The notes beneath the pieces were generated by a model. The model was given only the letters and a program-made list of their open reading frames with translations. It was not told the DNA's origin and ran no database searches. A DNA stretch of 64,000 nucleotides from contig NZ_QQTY01000004.1 of the NCBI RefSeq assembly GCF_003670115.1, forward strand, positions 310,001-374,000. Direction: 5' to 3'. Within the stretch, counting starts at the first letter, position 1, and each line of letters opens with the position of its first letter. Source of the DNA: Natronorubrum halophilum (GTDB lineage: Archaea; Halobacteriota; Halobacteria; Halobacteriales; Natrialbaceae). The position numbers and the translations under genes are program-made. Below, in pieces: positions 7,797-17,257 of the stretch.

Positions 7797-8612
7797 TTAC
7801 TCCCCGAGGGCCCAGTCATCGCGTTTCTCGAGTCGGTCATCGAGCAGTTCACGCGTCCAGGCGGCGAATCCGTGATCGCGCCCGTACGTCCAGACGGCCA
7901 CCTCCTGTACGACATCAGGGAGGTCGTTCTCCTTGACGGCGGCGGCGACGACCGCCCGCTGATCGACCATGAGTAGCTGCGCTGGGAACTCCGATTGGAC
8001 GTTGTTAGTCGAGCGGAGATCCTCGGCGACCACGATATTCGCGTCCGGAACGACCTCCTCGAGCTCCGTTTTCGCCTCACGAGTGGGAACTTCGATGACC
8101 ACCCTCACCCCGCGGTCGGCAGCCGACTGCAACGCCTCGCGAATCCGCTGATCGACGACATCCATCACGGGGACGAGATAGTGGACCGTGTCGATGGCTT
8201 CCTCGAGAAAGAGGACGATGCGGTCGGTGACGTGCTCGTACCGGTTGATCGACCACATCCCCTCGTCGTCTTTGGACTCCGGTTCCTCGAGCTGCTCGAG
8301 CGCGTTCTCGGCGGCGTCGATTCGCGCGGTGTGGTCCTCGCGGAGCCGCCGACAGGCCATCTCGACCGGGACCGACTTGTACTCGCGAGGGTCGGACTGC
8401 TGGACGGTAACCAGCCCCTTTCGCTCGAGTCGTTCGATGGTGTCGTACACTCGCGAGCGAGGAACGTCGGCGACCTGACTGACCTCCTTTGCGGTCCCCG
8501 TCGAAATCCGCGTGAGTGCGACGAAACACCGAGCTTCGTACTCGGTCAATCCCAGGGCCTCGAGACTCGTGACTGCTTCTTCGGCTGCGGACACAGTACG
8601 TCCAGTCGCCAC
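7797..8612 (-). CDS. TrmB family transcriptional regulator
   Basis: 271 residues. Residues about 15-85 form a winged HTH of TrmB type (SLEALGLTEYEARCFVALTR, then ADVPRSRVYDTIERLERKGLV). The remainder is the effector-sensing domain (PLD-like fold; WSINRYEHVTDRIVLFLEEA through MVDQRAVVAAAV). TrmB proteins in archaea usually respond to sugars or central metabolites and repress or activate nearby genes. The downstream ferredoxin gene, with its operator-like repeat, is a possible target by position, not by evidence. Start ATG 8612. Confidence 0.85.
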   Translation of the reverse strand: MATGRTVSAAEEAVTSLEALGLTEYEARCFVALTRISTGTAKEVSQVADVPRSRVYDTIERLERKGLVTVQQSDPREYKSVPVEMACRRLREDHTARIDAAENALEQLEEPESKDDEGMWSINRYEHVTDRIVLFLEEAIDTVHYLVPVMDVVDQRIREALQSAADRGVRVVIEVPTREAKTELEEVVPDANIVVAEDLRSTNNVQSEFPAQLLMVDQRAVVAAAVKENDLPDVVQEVAVWTYGRDHGFAAWTRELLDDRLEKRDDWALGE

Positions 8613-8808
8613 ATCGATTAAAAGTCAGGGCCTTCTGTGGCCAGTCTCGCCGTCCCATCGCTCCGAACCGGACGCGGCGTCGGGAGTCGAGACGAGGTTC
8701 GTCCGCGGGGACGGCATCGGCGCTATCGAACGGACGAATCGCGATCCATCGGGAACCAAACCGCCACGCTGGACGGAATCGGCGACCGGCGTCCGTCGAC
8801 CGTCACGG

Positions 8809-9984
8809 TTAATAGCCGAGCGAGAGCGCCCAGTTGACGGCGAGTGCGACGAAGACCAGCGCGAGCAACGCGGCGAGGACGGCGAAGGACACTCCCCAGC
8901 CGAAGAGGTCGGCGAGGAGGCCGGTGACGACGGAGCCGAGCGCCCCGATGAAGCCGTAGACCGTCCTGATGAGGCCGAAACCCGCACCCCGCTCGGATTC
9001 TGAGAGCACGTCCATGAACCGCGGCAACAGCGCCGCGCCCCAGCCGAGACCCGTTCCGACGAGAACGACCGCGGCGAGGAGCGAAATCGTCCCCGGAGCG
9101 GTGACCAACAGACCGAATCCGGTCGCCGCGAGGACCATACAGCCCGCGGTCGCGAGATCGCGGCCGTACCGGTCGGAGGCCGCTCCGACGCCGACCTGCG
9201 TGACCGCCTGGACCACGAAGTAGCCCGCGAAGACCGTTCCGGCGAGTTCGGTCGACTGGCCGCGGTGCTCGACGAGGAACGTCGGCAGGAACGAGGCAGT
9301 CGCCTGCCAGACGAACGCGCCCGCGACTGCGAGACAGATGGGAAACGCGATCTGAGGCCTCGAGAGAAGCTCGAGAATGGGCTCGAGTTCGAACCGTTCC
9401 GCCATCCGCTGGTCGGGCCGGCGCGGCTCCGTCGGTCGGACGCGCCAGGCGAAGAGGACGAAGACCGGAATCGCCATCGCGGCACCGATGGCGACGGCGG
9501 GTCGCCAGCCGTACCGGACGCCGATCCACGCCGCGACCGGCGGCGCGAGCAGGCCGGCGGCGGGACCGCCGCTGTTGTGGACGCCGATCGCGGTACCGAT
9601 CTCGTCGTAGGTCCGCGTCAGTAGCGTCGTCGCGACGCTGTAGTGGAGACCCGCCACGCCACCGAGCGCGATCGTTCCGATCACGAAGAGCGAAAACAGC
9701 GGCGCGAGCGCGAGAAACGCGCTGGCGATCGCGGTGCCCCCGATCGCGACGAGGATGATGGGGCGTTCTCCGAACCGATCGGCGAGGATGCCGCTCGGGA
9801 ACTGGGCCGCGAAGTAGGCCATCCACAGTCCGGTGAGCGCGATGCCGATCACCGAGTTCGAGACGGCGAACTCCTCGATGATCAGCGGGACGACCGGACT
9901 AATCACCAGTCGACCGGCCATCGTGGCGAAGAAGGCGAGCGTACACAGCGCGAGAACGGTTTCTCGGTATCGCCACCGCATCAA
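8809..9984 (-). CDS. MFS transporter
   Basis: 391 residues with twelve predicted membrane segments. The first is TVLALCTLAFFATMAGRLVI; the MFS signature GILADRFGERP sits in the loop between helices 2 and 3. A second GxxSDRYGRDL motif appears around residue 265 in the symmetric position of the C-half. The cargo cannot be read from sequence; the closest look is of the drug/nitrate/organic-acid exporters annotated in haloarchaea. The Met at 9981 is an alternative start. It is divergent from hemB with 213 bases between; no operon partner. Confidence 0.85.
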   Translation of the reverse strand: MMRWRYRETVLALCTLAFFATMAGRLVISPVVPLIIEEFAVSNSVIGIALTGLWMAYFAAQFPSGILADRFGERPIILVAIGGTAIASAFLALAPLFSLFVIGTIALGGVAGLHYSVATTLLTRTYDEIGTAIGVHNSGGPAAGLLAPPVAAWIGVRYGWRPAVAIGAAMAIPVFVLFAWRVRPTEPRRPDQRMAERFELEPILELLSRPQIAFPICLAVAGAFVWQATASFLPTFLVEHRGQSTELAGTVFAGYFVVQAVTQVGVGAASDRYGRDLATAGCMVLAATGFGLLVTAPGTISLLAAVVLVGTGLGWGAALLPRFMDVLSESERGAGFGLIRTVYGFIGALGSVVTGLLADLFGWGVSFAVLAALLALVFVALAVNWALSLGY

Positions 9985-10197
9985 TCGAGTGAGAGAGCAG
10001 TCATTGCCAGTAGTACGGTCATTGTCGGTCGAACGCCGATAGTTCAGTCACCGCAACAGTCTACCGTGGCGGACCCGCGTTGATGAGGATACTGTTACCG
10101 GCAGTCGACGCCTCGAAGACGCCAGCCGTGACCGATCGCTCGCGGGGCCGTCGGCGGCGAGCGCATCGCTTTTGCGGCCGCCGCCGAATGATCGTCT

Positions 10198-11226
10198 ATG
10201 GACCTCACTCATCGCCCCCGGCGGCTCCGGCAGGACCGGGTTCGCGGCCTCGTCAGCGAGACGAGCCTCGAGCCCTCGGACCTCATCGCACCGGTGTTCG
10301 TCGACGCGACGACCGACGAGCGAATCCCCATCGAGTCGATGCCCGGCCACGAGCGCGTCCCGGTCGACGAGAGCGTCGACCGCGTGCGGGAGGTGCTCGA
10401 GACGGGCGTCGAGGCGGTGATGATCTTTGGCATTCCGGAGTCGAAAGATCCCGAGGGAACCCGTGCCTGGGCCGAAGACGGGGTCGTCCAGGCCGCCACC
10501 CGGCGGATCACGGCGGAGACGGACGCCTACGTTATCACCGACGTCTGTCTCTGCGAGTACACCGACCACGGCCACTGCGGGCCGCTCGAGGAGGAACTCA
10601 GCGGCGACGACGAGCGCGGCACACCCTGCGATCACGACCGCGACGCCACGATGACGGTCGACAACGACGCGACCCTCGAGTCGCTCGATCGGATCGCCGT
10701 CTCCCACGCCGAGGCGGGCGCGGATATGATCGCACCGAGCGGAATGATGGACGGAATGGTCGCTGCCATCCGCGGCGCGCTGGATCGCGACGGCTACGAA
10801 CACGTTCCCATCATGAGCTACGCCGCGAAGTACGAGAGCGCCTTCTACGGGCCGTTCCGGGACGCTGCCGACGGTGCACCGTCGTTCGGGGACCGGCGAC
10901 ACTACCAGATGGATCCCGCGAACGCGCGCGAGGCGCTGCGCGAGGTTCGTCTCGACGCCGAACAGGGTGCGGACGTGTTGATGATCAAACCCGCTCTGCC
11001 GTACCTCGATATCGTCGCCGAGATTCGCCGGGAGTTCGACCACCCCGTCGCCGCCTACAACGTCTCCGGCGAGTACGCCATGCTCCACGCCGCCGCCGAG
11101 AAGGGATGGCTGGAACTTGACGAAGTGGCACTCGAGTCGCTGGTGTCGATCAAACGTGCGGGTGCGGACCTGATTCTGACGTACTTCGCGGAGGAGGTCG
11201 CGAACCGGTTGTCTGCGGACCGATAG
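10198..11226 (+). CDS. hemB: Porphobilinogen synthase (delta-aminolevulinic acid dehydratase)
   Basis: 342 residues, full family length. It condenses two 5-aminolevulinate molecules to porphobilinogen in tetrapyrrole (heme, siroheme, cobalamin) synthesis. The two Schiff-base lysines are visible: SYAAKYESAFYGPF (Lys211) and MIKPALPYLD (Lys264). The metal-binding cysteines of the zinc type are in DVCLCEYTDHGHC. The ATG at 10198 gives the typical N-terminus (HRPRRLRQD). A weak TATA-like CTTTTG lies about 28 bases upstream. hemL, which makes its substrate, lies about 2.7 kb downstream beyond the amt-glnK gene. Confidence 0.95.
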   Translation: MDLTHRPRRLRQDRVRGLVSETSLEPSDLIAPVFVDATTDERIPIESMPGHERVPVDESVDRVREVLETGVEAVMIFGIPESKDPEGTRAWAEDGVVQAATRRITAETDAYVITDVCLCEYTDHGHCGPLEEELSGDDERGTPCDHDRDATMTVDNDATLESLDRIAVSHAEAGADMIAPSGMMDGMVAAIRGALDRDGYEHVPIMSYAAKYESAFYGPFRDAADGAPSFGDRRHYQMDPANAREALREVRLDAEQGADVLMIKPALPYLDIVAEIRREFDHPVAAYNVSGEYAMLHAAAEKGWLELDEVALESLVSIKRAGADLILTYFAEEVANRLSADR

Positions 11227-11704
11227 CGGCGCTCGCGTCGTCGGGATCGAGCATCTCGCGGAAGCCCCCTCCGGTGGCTGATGGCTGTTGATTAGGACCG
11301 AGGGCGGCCTCGAGAGCGAGCGGACGCGGTGGTCGGTAATAAAAGTGAGACCAGCGGGCCGACCCCAGGGAGGCGGATAAGCATTCGGACAAACGTCCAG
11401 GTCGGAGTTTTACCGACGAACGAGTGGCAACATCTGCCGCGCGCGAGCAATATCGCCCTGTTGAGCGCGCAGTAATGAGTCGATACCGCGGTATCCACGA
11501 TCGGGCGGGTTTTTCCGAGTTTACAAAGAGAGAATATATAACCACGGCTCGAAAAATCCGTAAGATCGAATCGCCTTATATACATTAAATCACCTCTAGA
11601 TTTGTTCGCTTGTGCCTATTACAGAGTGTTTTTCAGGCAATTGTCAACGCTAATCCTTATATGTAGCTAGTCCATCGAGATTAGACGTGATTCAGAAGAC
11701 AATC
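11227..11704. other. Gene-poor AT-rich spacer before amt
   Basis: 478 bases between hemB and the amt leader frame. The first 300 bases are GC-rich and hold no convincing frame. From about 11520 to 11670 the DNA is AT-rich with several TATA-like stretches (GAATATATAACC, CTTATATACATTAAATC, CTTATATGTAG), as expected of a complex nitrogen-controlled promoter region. Confidence 0.5.
11655..11665 (+). promoter_or_regulatory. Probable TATA box of the amt-glnK transcript
   Basis: CCTTATATGTA, the last TATA-like element before amt. It predicts a start near 11688-11691, leaving a leader of about 95 bases that contains the 26-codon frame starting at 11705. Unlike most genes here, the transcript is not leaderless. 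Confidence 0.45.
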
Positions 11705-11785
11705 ATGCGATCGAACGACCTATACATGGACATACGTCTACAACGCACCGGTAGCGAAACGAGGGGAACGGAGGTGGCAGCCTGA
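11705..11785 (+). CDS. 26-codon leader ORF overlapping the amt start
   Basis: ATG 11705 opens a 26-residue frame ([16 protein letters not shown]...) whose TGA overlaps the amt ATG as TGATG. A GGAGGTGG Shine-Dalgarno-like sequence lies 8-15 bases before the junction, inside the leader frame. The peptide is basic and has no known relative. The arrangement suggests translational coupling between the leader and the transporter, possibly regulatory. It could be chance in a 100-base leader, though the exact overlap argues against that. Confidence 0.4.
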   Translation: MRSNDLYMDIRLQRTGSETRGTEVAA

Positions 11786-13536
11786 TGGAACCGACGCTGC
11801 TACAAACCGAGGTCGATCCGCAAGTCATCGCCGACGGAGTCAACCTCATGTGGGTGCTGGTCGCCACCTTCCTGATCTTCTTCATGCACGCCGGCTTCGC
11901 CATGCTCGAGGCCGGCCAGGTGCGCTCGAAGAACGTGGCGAATCAGTTGACGAAGAACCTGCTAACCTGGAGCGTCGGCGTCACCGTGTTCTTCCTGATC
12001 GGTGCTGCGATTTCCGGCGTCGTCGGCGGGGACGGGTTCTCGCTGACGGCGACGGCCGAGAACCCGAACGCCTGGGTCGACTGGCTGTTCGGTGCCGTCT
12101 TCGCGATGACGGCGGCGACCATCGTGTCGGGAGCCGTCGCCGGCCGCGCGAAACTTCGCGCGTACGTCGGCTACACCATCGTACTGGCCGCGGTCATCTA
12201 CCCGGTCGTCGCCGGAATGGGCTGGGGGGCCGAAGGCCCGCTCACCGGTGCCGGCATGCTCGGAGACGCGCTCGATGGCGTCGGCTTCCACGACTTCGCG
12301 GGCGGGATGATCGTCCACGGGATGGGCGGCATCGCCGGCCTCACCGCAGCGTGGATCCTCGGCCCGCGGATGGACCGGTACAACGATGACGGCAGTGCGA
12401 ACGTCATTCCCGGTCACTCGCTGACCTTCGCCGTGCTGGGGACGCTGATCCTCGCGTTCGGCTGGTACGGATTCAACGTGGGAACTGCTGCGACGGTGTT
12501 CACGGTGACTGAGAGCGGTGAACTCGCCCTCGGAGCGTACGAAACGGTCGGTCGCGTCGCAATGACGACGACGATCGCGATGGCCTGTGGGGCGATCGGT
12601 GCCGGCCTCGTGTCGTGGCTCAAGACCAGTAAGGTCGACACGCTCTACGTTGCGAACGGTCTGCTGGCCGGCCTCGTCGGAATTACGGCGATCCCGGACA
12701 CCACCGCGTGGTGGGGTGCCATCGTCGTCGGTGGCATCGCCGGCGCTCAGTTGCCGATCGTCTTCGACTTTATCGAGAGTTATCTGAAGATCGACGACGT
12801 CTGCGCAGTCTTTCCCGTCCACGGATCCGCGGGCATCATCGGGACGCTCCTGTTCCCGTTCGTGGCAGCTCCGGGTGTCGTCGATAGCATCGGGACCGCC
12901 TTTGCGGCCCAAGTAGCCGGTGTCGCTATCATCACCGTTTGGACGGTCGCCACGACCGCGATCGTCTTCGGCGCGTTCAAGGCCATCGGCCAGGCCCGCG
13001 TCTCGCCCGAACACGAGCGCGACGGCCTCGACGTCTCCGAACACGGCGTCGATACCTACCCCGAGTTCGGACAGCCCGATGTCGCAACTGACGGCGGCAG
13101 CGGTGAGATCATTCGCACCGACGGCGGTAAGCGAGTCGATGACTCGCGATCCTCGTCGGACCTCCGAACCGACGGTGGCGAACCGAACGACGGCGAGATC
13201 AAGATGGTCACCGCGATCGTCCGCCCCGACCGCCTCGGCGCGATCAAGCAGTCCCTCGCCGAAGCCGGCGCGCCGTCGCTGACCGTCACCAACGTCTCCG
13301 GTCGCGGCTCCCAGCCCGCGAAGAAGGGGCAGTGGCGCGGCGAGGAGTACACGGTCGACCTCCACCAGAAGGTCAAAATCGAGTGCGTCGTCGCGGACAT
13401 CCCGGCCCAGGAGGTCGTCGATGCCATCCGCGAGGGCGCAGAGACCGGCGAACCCGGCGACGGCAAGATTTTCGTCATGCCCGTCGAGGGCGCGACCCAG
13501 ATCCGCACCGGCAAAACCGGTCGTGATGCCGTCTGA
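11785..13536 (+). CDS. amt: Ammonium transporter fused to a PII (GlnK) signal domain
   Basis: 583 residues. Residues about 15-410 form an 11-helix Amt channel for ammonium uptake. Both pore histidines are in place ([10 protein letters not shown] and [11 protein letters not shown]). A roughly 60-residue linker follows, acidic and carrying three TDGG repeats. From residue about 472 there is a complete PII domain: [19 protein letters not shown], the T-loop [17 protein letters not shown] (Tyr522) and the C-terminal [11 protein letters not shown]. Normally GlnK is a separate protein that plugs Amt from the cytoplasm according to 2-oxoglutarate, ATP and ADP. Here the plug is tethered. The start ATG overlaps the leader-frame stop. 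Confidence 0.93.
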   Translation: MEPTLLQTEVDPQVIADGVNLMWVLVATFLIFFMHAGFAMLEAGQVRSKNVANQLTKNLLTWSVGVTVFFLIGAAISGVVGGDGFSLTATAENPNAWVDWLFGAVFAMTAATIVSGAVAGRAKLRAYVGYTIVLAAVIYPVVAGMGWGAEGPLTGAGMLGDALDGVGFHDFAGGMIVHGMGGIAGLTAAWILGPRMDRYNDDGSANVIPGHSLTFAVLGTLILAFGWYGFNVGTAATVFTVTESGELALGAYETVGRVAMTTTIAMACGAIGAGLVSWLKTSKVDTLYVANGLLAGLVGITAIPDTTAWWGAIVVGGIAGAQLPIVFDFIESYLKIDDVCAVFPVHGSAGIIGTLLFPFVAAPGVVDSIGTAFAAQVAGVAIITVWTVATTAIVFGAFKAIGQARVSPEHERDGLDVSEHGVDTYPEFGQPDVATDGGSGEIIRTDGGKRVDDSRSSSDLRTDGGEPNDGEIKMVTAIVRPDRLGAIKQSLAEAGAPSLTVTNVSGRGSQPAKKGQWRGEEYTVDLHQKVKIECVVADIPAQEVVDAIREGAETGEPGDGKIFVMPVEGATQIRTGKTGRDAV

Positions 13537-13919
13537 GCCGGAGACACGCGATCGACCGCCGCGGTCCGCCCGCCGACGGATCGCGACGTGAGGTGACTCG
13601 CACGATCCGCATTTCACGGTGCGGTTCCGACAATCGGCGCCCTCGTGACACCCGTCCGAGTCGGGCACCGCGTTGGCAGTGGTCATCTGACCCGCGGCCG
13701 ACACCGGTGTAACCCGCCGTGGGCTCGATGGTGTCACGCTGTCCCGACTCCGTTCGGTTTCGTCGCGTTTCTCGTCGGTACGTTCTCTCGGTGGTCGGTC
13801 GGTCTCCCGCGCTCGGCGGGAGAAGGCTCGAGTCGAAGACGAACACGTTCGACGGTTCGGCCGACGGTTCGGAGACCGACCTCGGTACTACTTTCCCGTC
13901 CCGTTTCTAACGCTCGCGT
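13537..13919. other. 383-base spacer without a recognisable gene
   Basis: The region between amt-glnK and hemL is GC-rich. Its short frames have Arg/Ser-rich, non-haloarchaeal composition, so none is called. No strong hairpin or TATA box was seen, apart from ordinary GC-rich dyads near 13550-13580. Confidence 0.5.
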
Positions 13920-15266
13920 ATGACCGACGACAACTCACGCGACCTGTACGACCGAGCGCTGTCGGTGCTCCCCGGTGGAGTCAACTCGGCGGTTCGTGCG
14001 GCGATCGAGCCCTATCCGTTCTTCGTCCAGAAGGGCGACAGCGGGCACGTTATCGACGCGGACGGCAACCGCTACGTCGACTGGGTGATGGGGCTCGGCC
14101 CGCTCCTGCTCGGCCACAACTTGCCCGAACCCGTCCAGGCCGGAATCCAGCAGAAGGCGAGCGAGGGACCGATGTACGGCACGCCGACGGAGGTCGAAGT
14201 CGACCTCGCGGAGTTCGTCGTCAGACACGTGCCGAGCGTCGAGAAGATCCGCTTCGTCAATTCGGGCACCGAAGCCACGACCTCCGCCGTGCGACTCGCG
14301 CGCGGGTACACCGGCCGAAACAAGATCGTCGTCATGCAGGGCGGCTACCACGGCGCACAGGAGTCGACGCTGGTCGAGGGCGATGCCGACGATCCGAAAC
14401 CGTCCTCGGCGGGAATTCCGCAGTCCTTCGCCGATCACACCCTCCCGGTGCCGTTCAACGACGAGGACGCGATCCGCGACGTGTTCGAGGAACACGGGGA
14501 CGACATCGCGGCCGTTCTCACCGAGCCCATTCTGGGCAACTACGGCATCGTCTACCCCGAGGAGGGCTACCACGAGTTCCTCCGGGAGATCACCGACGAC
14601 TACGGTTCCCTGTTGATCTTCGACGAAGTGATCACCGGGTTCCGCGTCGGCGGACTGGGCTGTGCCCAGAGCGAGTTCGGCGTCACGCCCGATCTGACCA
14701 CGTTCGGTAAGATCATCGGTGGCGGCTTCCCCGTCGGCGCGATCGGCGGACGCGCCGAGATCATCGAGTGCTTCGCGCCTTCGGGCGACGTCTTTCAGGC
14801 GGGCACCTTCTCGGGCCACCCCGTCACGATGGCCGCCGGCCTCGAGACCCTGCAGTTCGCCGCCGAAAACGACGTCTACGACCACGTCAACGGGCTGGGC
14901 AAGCGGCTTCGTAGCGGGTTGACCGATATCCTCGCGGATCAGGCACCTAGCTACACGGTCACCGGCACCGACAGTATGTTCAAAGTGATCTTCACCCGCG
15001 ACGGTCCCGGCCCGGATTCGCTCGAGGAACAGTGTCCGGACGGCTGTCGACAGAACCCGACCTGTCCGCGCTACGACTACTGTCCGAAAAACGCCGCGGA
15101 TGTGAAAAACGCCGAAACCGACCGCTGGCGGCGCATCTTCTGGGGCGAGATGAAGGACGAAGGGATCTTCCTCTCGCAAAACCAGTTCGAGTGCCAGTTC
15201 GTCAGCTACGGCCACACCGACGCGGACGTCGAGGAGACGCTCGAGGCGTACAAAAACGCGCTCTGA
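13920..15266 (+). CDS. hemL: Glutamate-1-semialdehyde 2,1-aminomutase
   Basis: 448 residues. This PLP enzyme converts glutamate-1-semialdehyde to 5-aminolevulinate, the substrate of HemB, in the C5 pathway from glutamyl-tRNA. The N-terminal [11 protein letters not shown] and the PLP lysine motif [16 protein letters not shown] (Lys264) are typical, as is [14 protein letters not shown]. Near residues 370-390 is a cysteine-rich insert (CPDGC, CPRYDYC) seen in haloarchaeal HemL proteins. ATG 13920 is the natural start. It is a single gene, on the same strand as hemB and amt. Confidence 0.95.
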   Translation: MTDDNSRDLYDRALSVLPGGVNSAVRAAIEPYPFFVQKGDSGHVIDADGNRYVDWVMGLGPLLLGHNLPEPVQAGIQQKASEGPMYGTPTEVEVDLAEFVVRHVPSVEKIRFVNSGTEATTSAVRLARGYTGRNKIVVMQGGYHGAQESTLVEGDADDPKPSSAGIPQSFADHTLPVPFNDEDAIRDVFEEHGDDIAAVLTEPILGNYGIVYPEEGYHEFLREITDDYGSLLIFDEVITGFRVGGLGCAQSEFGVTPDLTTFGKIIGGGFPVGAIGGRAEIIECFAPSGDVFQAGTFSGHPVTMAAGLETLQFAAENDVYDHVNGLGKRLRSGLTDILADQAPSYTVTGTDSMFKVIFTRDGPGPDSLEEQCPDGCRQNPTCPRYDYCPKNAADVKNAETDRWRRIFWGEMKDEGIFLSQNQFECQFVSYGHTDADVEETLEAYKNAL

Positions 15267-15360
15267 TCGGTGGGACAGGACCGTGTCCGAAACCAATACC
15301 GGTGACAACAGTTCGAGCAGTACACGTGTTCACCAACAGGCAACGTCTCCGCAGTAGGTG

Positions 15361-16047
15361 ATGAGTCAGCAGATGCCGACGCACGTCGACGAAATCGACT
15401 GGACACGGGTTATCGAGCGGCTCTTGTACCTGTTCCCGCCGATAATTGGAGTCGGAATCGTCGGAGTGATCCAGGAAGTACAGCTCGGTATCCCCGGTCT
15501 ACAGTACGGGTTACTCCTGTTCAGTAGCTTCGGATACAGCATTCTGACGCTGGGGCTACTGGTCTCGATCTTTTTCGATGCGCGGCGGATCCGTCGTCGA
15601 CCGTGGGCAAGCGAGAACTGGGAGCCGAACCCGTGGCTCAACGCCCTCGCGACGCTCATCTCAGCGCCGGTCGCCGGGGTCTGGTATCTCATACGCCGTC
15701 ACAAACGGTTCGGAACGCGGCCGGGCTGGTCCGGCTGGTGGCTCGTCGTGGCGGTTTCGCTCGGGACGACGCTGTTCGGGTTCGTCGCGGCGACGGTCGC
15801 GATCCTGTTTACGGTTCCGGGACTGTTCGGGGCTGCCGTCGCCCTCGCGGGAACGATCGCGTTCGGATCGTTTCCGATCGCGATCCATCAGGATGCCGCC
15901 TACGTCTGTACGTACGGCAACTCCTGGCGGCCGAACCCGGGACTCTACCTCGGAATCGCGTTCCTGAGCCTGATCGTCCCACCGGTACAGCCGCTCGTGG
16001 CAGGCTACTATCTCGCGCGGCGGCGAAAGGCGATCGGCGTGCGCTGA
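15361..16047 (+). CDS. Haloarchaeal multi-pass membrane protein, unknown function
   Basis: 228 residues with about six hydrophobic segments, such as YLFPPIIGVGIVGVIQEV, YGLLLFSSFGYSILTLGLLVS and WWLVVAVSLGTTLFGFVAAT. Between them are basic loops (RRIRRRPWASENWEPNPW, RRHKRFGTRPGW) that point to the cytoplasm. The repeated W-x-PNP-W/L motifs (NWEPNPWL, SWRPNPGLYL) suggest an internal duplication of two similar halves. No catalytic motif is visible. ATG 15361 is used; a GTG just before it is also possible. Confidence 0.65.
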   Translation: MSQQMPTHVDEIDWTRVIERLLYLFPPIIGVGIVGVIQEVQLGIPGLQYGLLLFSSFGYSILTLGLLVSIFFDARRIRRRPWASENWEPNPWLNALATLISAPVAGVWYLIRRHKRFGTRPGWSGWWLVVAVSLGTTLFGFVAATVAILFTVPGLFGAAVALAGTIAFGSFPIAIHQDAAYVCTYGNSWRPNPGLYLGIAFLSLIVPPVQPLVAGYYLARRRKAIGVR

Positions 16048-16117
16048 GGTTCCGAAGTCGATACGTCGCCACTCGACCGGGACGAGCGCTTGCGCCCGCA
16101 TCGAGGGGGCGACTCGC

Positions 16118-17257
16118 TCACGATCCCTTTCCGACCGTCGCCGCCGGGAGTTCGACCGTGAACACGCTTCCGTCGGGCCCCGTCTCGGTGAGTTCGATCG
16201 TTCCGTCGTATCGGCTCACTAACTGGTGGACCAGATAGAGTCCCAGCCCGTGCGTACTGCCGTAGCTCTCGACTCGCTCTTCGATCGAGTCGAGTTCCGA
16301 CGCTGGGATCCCGGATCCGTTGTCCGCGATTTCGACTCGCACGGTTTCCGGGCCGGGCTCGACCGTGACCGCAACACGGGGCCTCGCAGCGTCGTTGTGT
16401 TCGACCGCGTTCGAGAGGAGGTTCCTGAAGACGCGAGCGAGCAGTTCGTCGGCCTGCACGGAGACGTCCGCCGGAATCGACGTCTCCACGTCGATCGAAT
16501 CCCACTTCTGTTCCAGTTTTCGGATTTCTTCGGTCACGATTCGGGAAACGTTCACCGGTTCGAGTTGCCACTCGCCCTCGACCGACTGTAGCAGGACTTG
16601 GACGTCGTCGATCACGGTCGACATCTCCTCGGATTCGTCGATCACGATCTCCGCCCACCGGCGATGCTGGTCGGTCGTCGCCGCTTCCTGGTGGAGGAGC
16701 GAGGCGTACCCGTTGATGATCGTCGCGGCGTTCAACACCTCGTGTCGAAGGATGCTGTTGAGATAATCCAGGAACTCTCGTTGCTCCTCGAGGTGTGTCG
16801 CCCGGAGCGAAGCTCGTTCTGCGGCCAGGGAGCGTTCGATGGTGCGAGCCTCGATACAGCCGATCAGCAAACCGATACCGGCACCGAGCGCGACGGCCCA
16901 CCGGATCCACGCGACGACCATCGCGAACCGGTCGGTCGGAACCGCGGCGATGAGTGCGAGGTTGATGAGGAGGAAAACGACGAGCCCGCTGAACAACCAT
17001 CCGACGACCCGCAGATAGCGCGGGGGCGAGAGCCGAGAGGAATCGAGCCAGTACCCCCCGTAGACGATTCCGACGAGGAAAGGGACGACAGTGACCACAC
17101 CGATCAGGAACGCGCCGTCCGTGACGTACGGAGAGCCGGACGCGGTGAGCAGAAGTATCTCGCCGAGCATGACGAGTGTCACGGCCGCTCCGAATCCGAT
17201 GACGTACTGTGGGATTCGGTCGGCGGTGATGAAATCGGTGTCTACGGACCAACGCAT
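16118..17257 (-). CDS. Membrane sensor histidine kinase
   Basis: 379 residues. The first 130 contain four or more membrane helices (IGFGAAVTLVMLGEILLLTA, AFLIGVVTVVPFLVGIVYGG, VGWLFSGLVVFLLINLALIAA, WIRWAVALGAGIGLLIG), with little outside the membrane. The H-box is LNSILRHEVLNAATIINGY (about residue 178). The ATPase domain has the N-box VFRNLLSNAVEHND, the G1 box DNGSGIP and HGLGLYLV. The sensed stimulus is unknown; such kinases with only a membrane sensor often monitor membrane state. No response regulator gene adjoins it, which is normal in haloarchaea. Confidence 0.88.
   Translation of the reverse strand: MRWSVDTDFITADRIPQYVIGFGAAVTLVMLGEILLLTASGSPYVTDGAFLIGVVTVVPFLVGIVYGGYWLDSSRLSPPRYLRVVGWLFSGLVVFLLINLALIAAVPTDRFAMVVAWIRWAVALGAGIGLLIGCIEARTIERSLAAERASLRATHLEEQREFLDYLNSILRHEVLNAATIINGYASLLHQEAATTDQHRRWAEIVIDESEEMSTVIDDVQVLLQSVEGEWQLEPVNVSRIVTEEIRKLEQKWDSIDVETSIPADVSVQADELLARVFRNLLSNAVEHNDAARPRVAVTVEPGPETVRVEIADNGSGIPASELDSIEERVESYGSTHGLGLYLVHQLVSRYDGTIELTETGPDGSVFTVELPAATVGKGS

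Noticed and set aside
11292-11585. 97-residue minus-strand frame in the amt upstream region
   Set aside because: Starts inside AT-rich promoter DNA; non-haloarchaeal composition and no motif.
11962-13737. Open 591-residue minus-strand frame opposite amt-glnK
   Set aside because: It is antisense to a certain gene; composition is Arg/Asp-rich with no motifs. Long antisense frames are common in GC-rich haloarchaeal DNA.
13537-13919. Possible small gene between amt-glnK and hemL
   Set aside because: The frames (for example 13719-13910) are Ser/Arg-rich with no acidic bias, so a gene cannot be supported.
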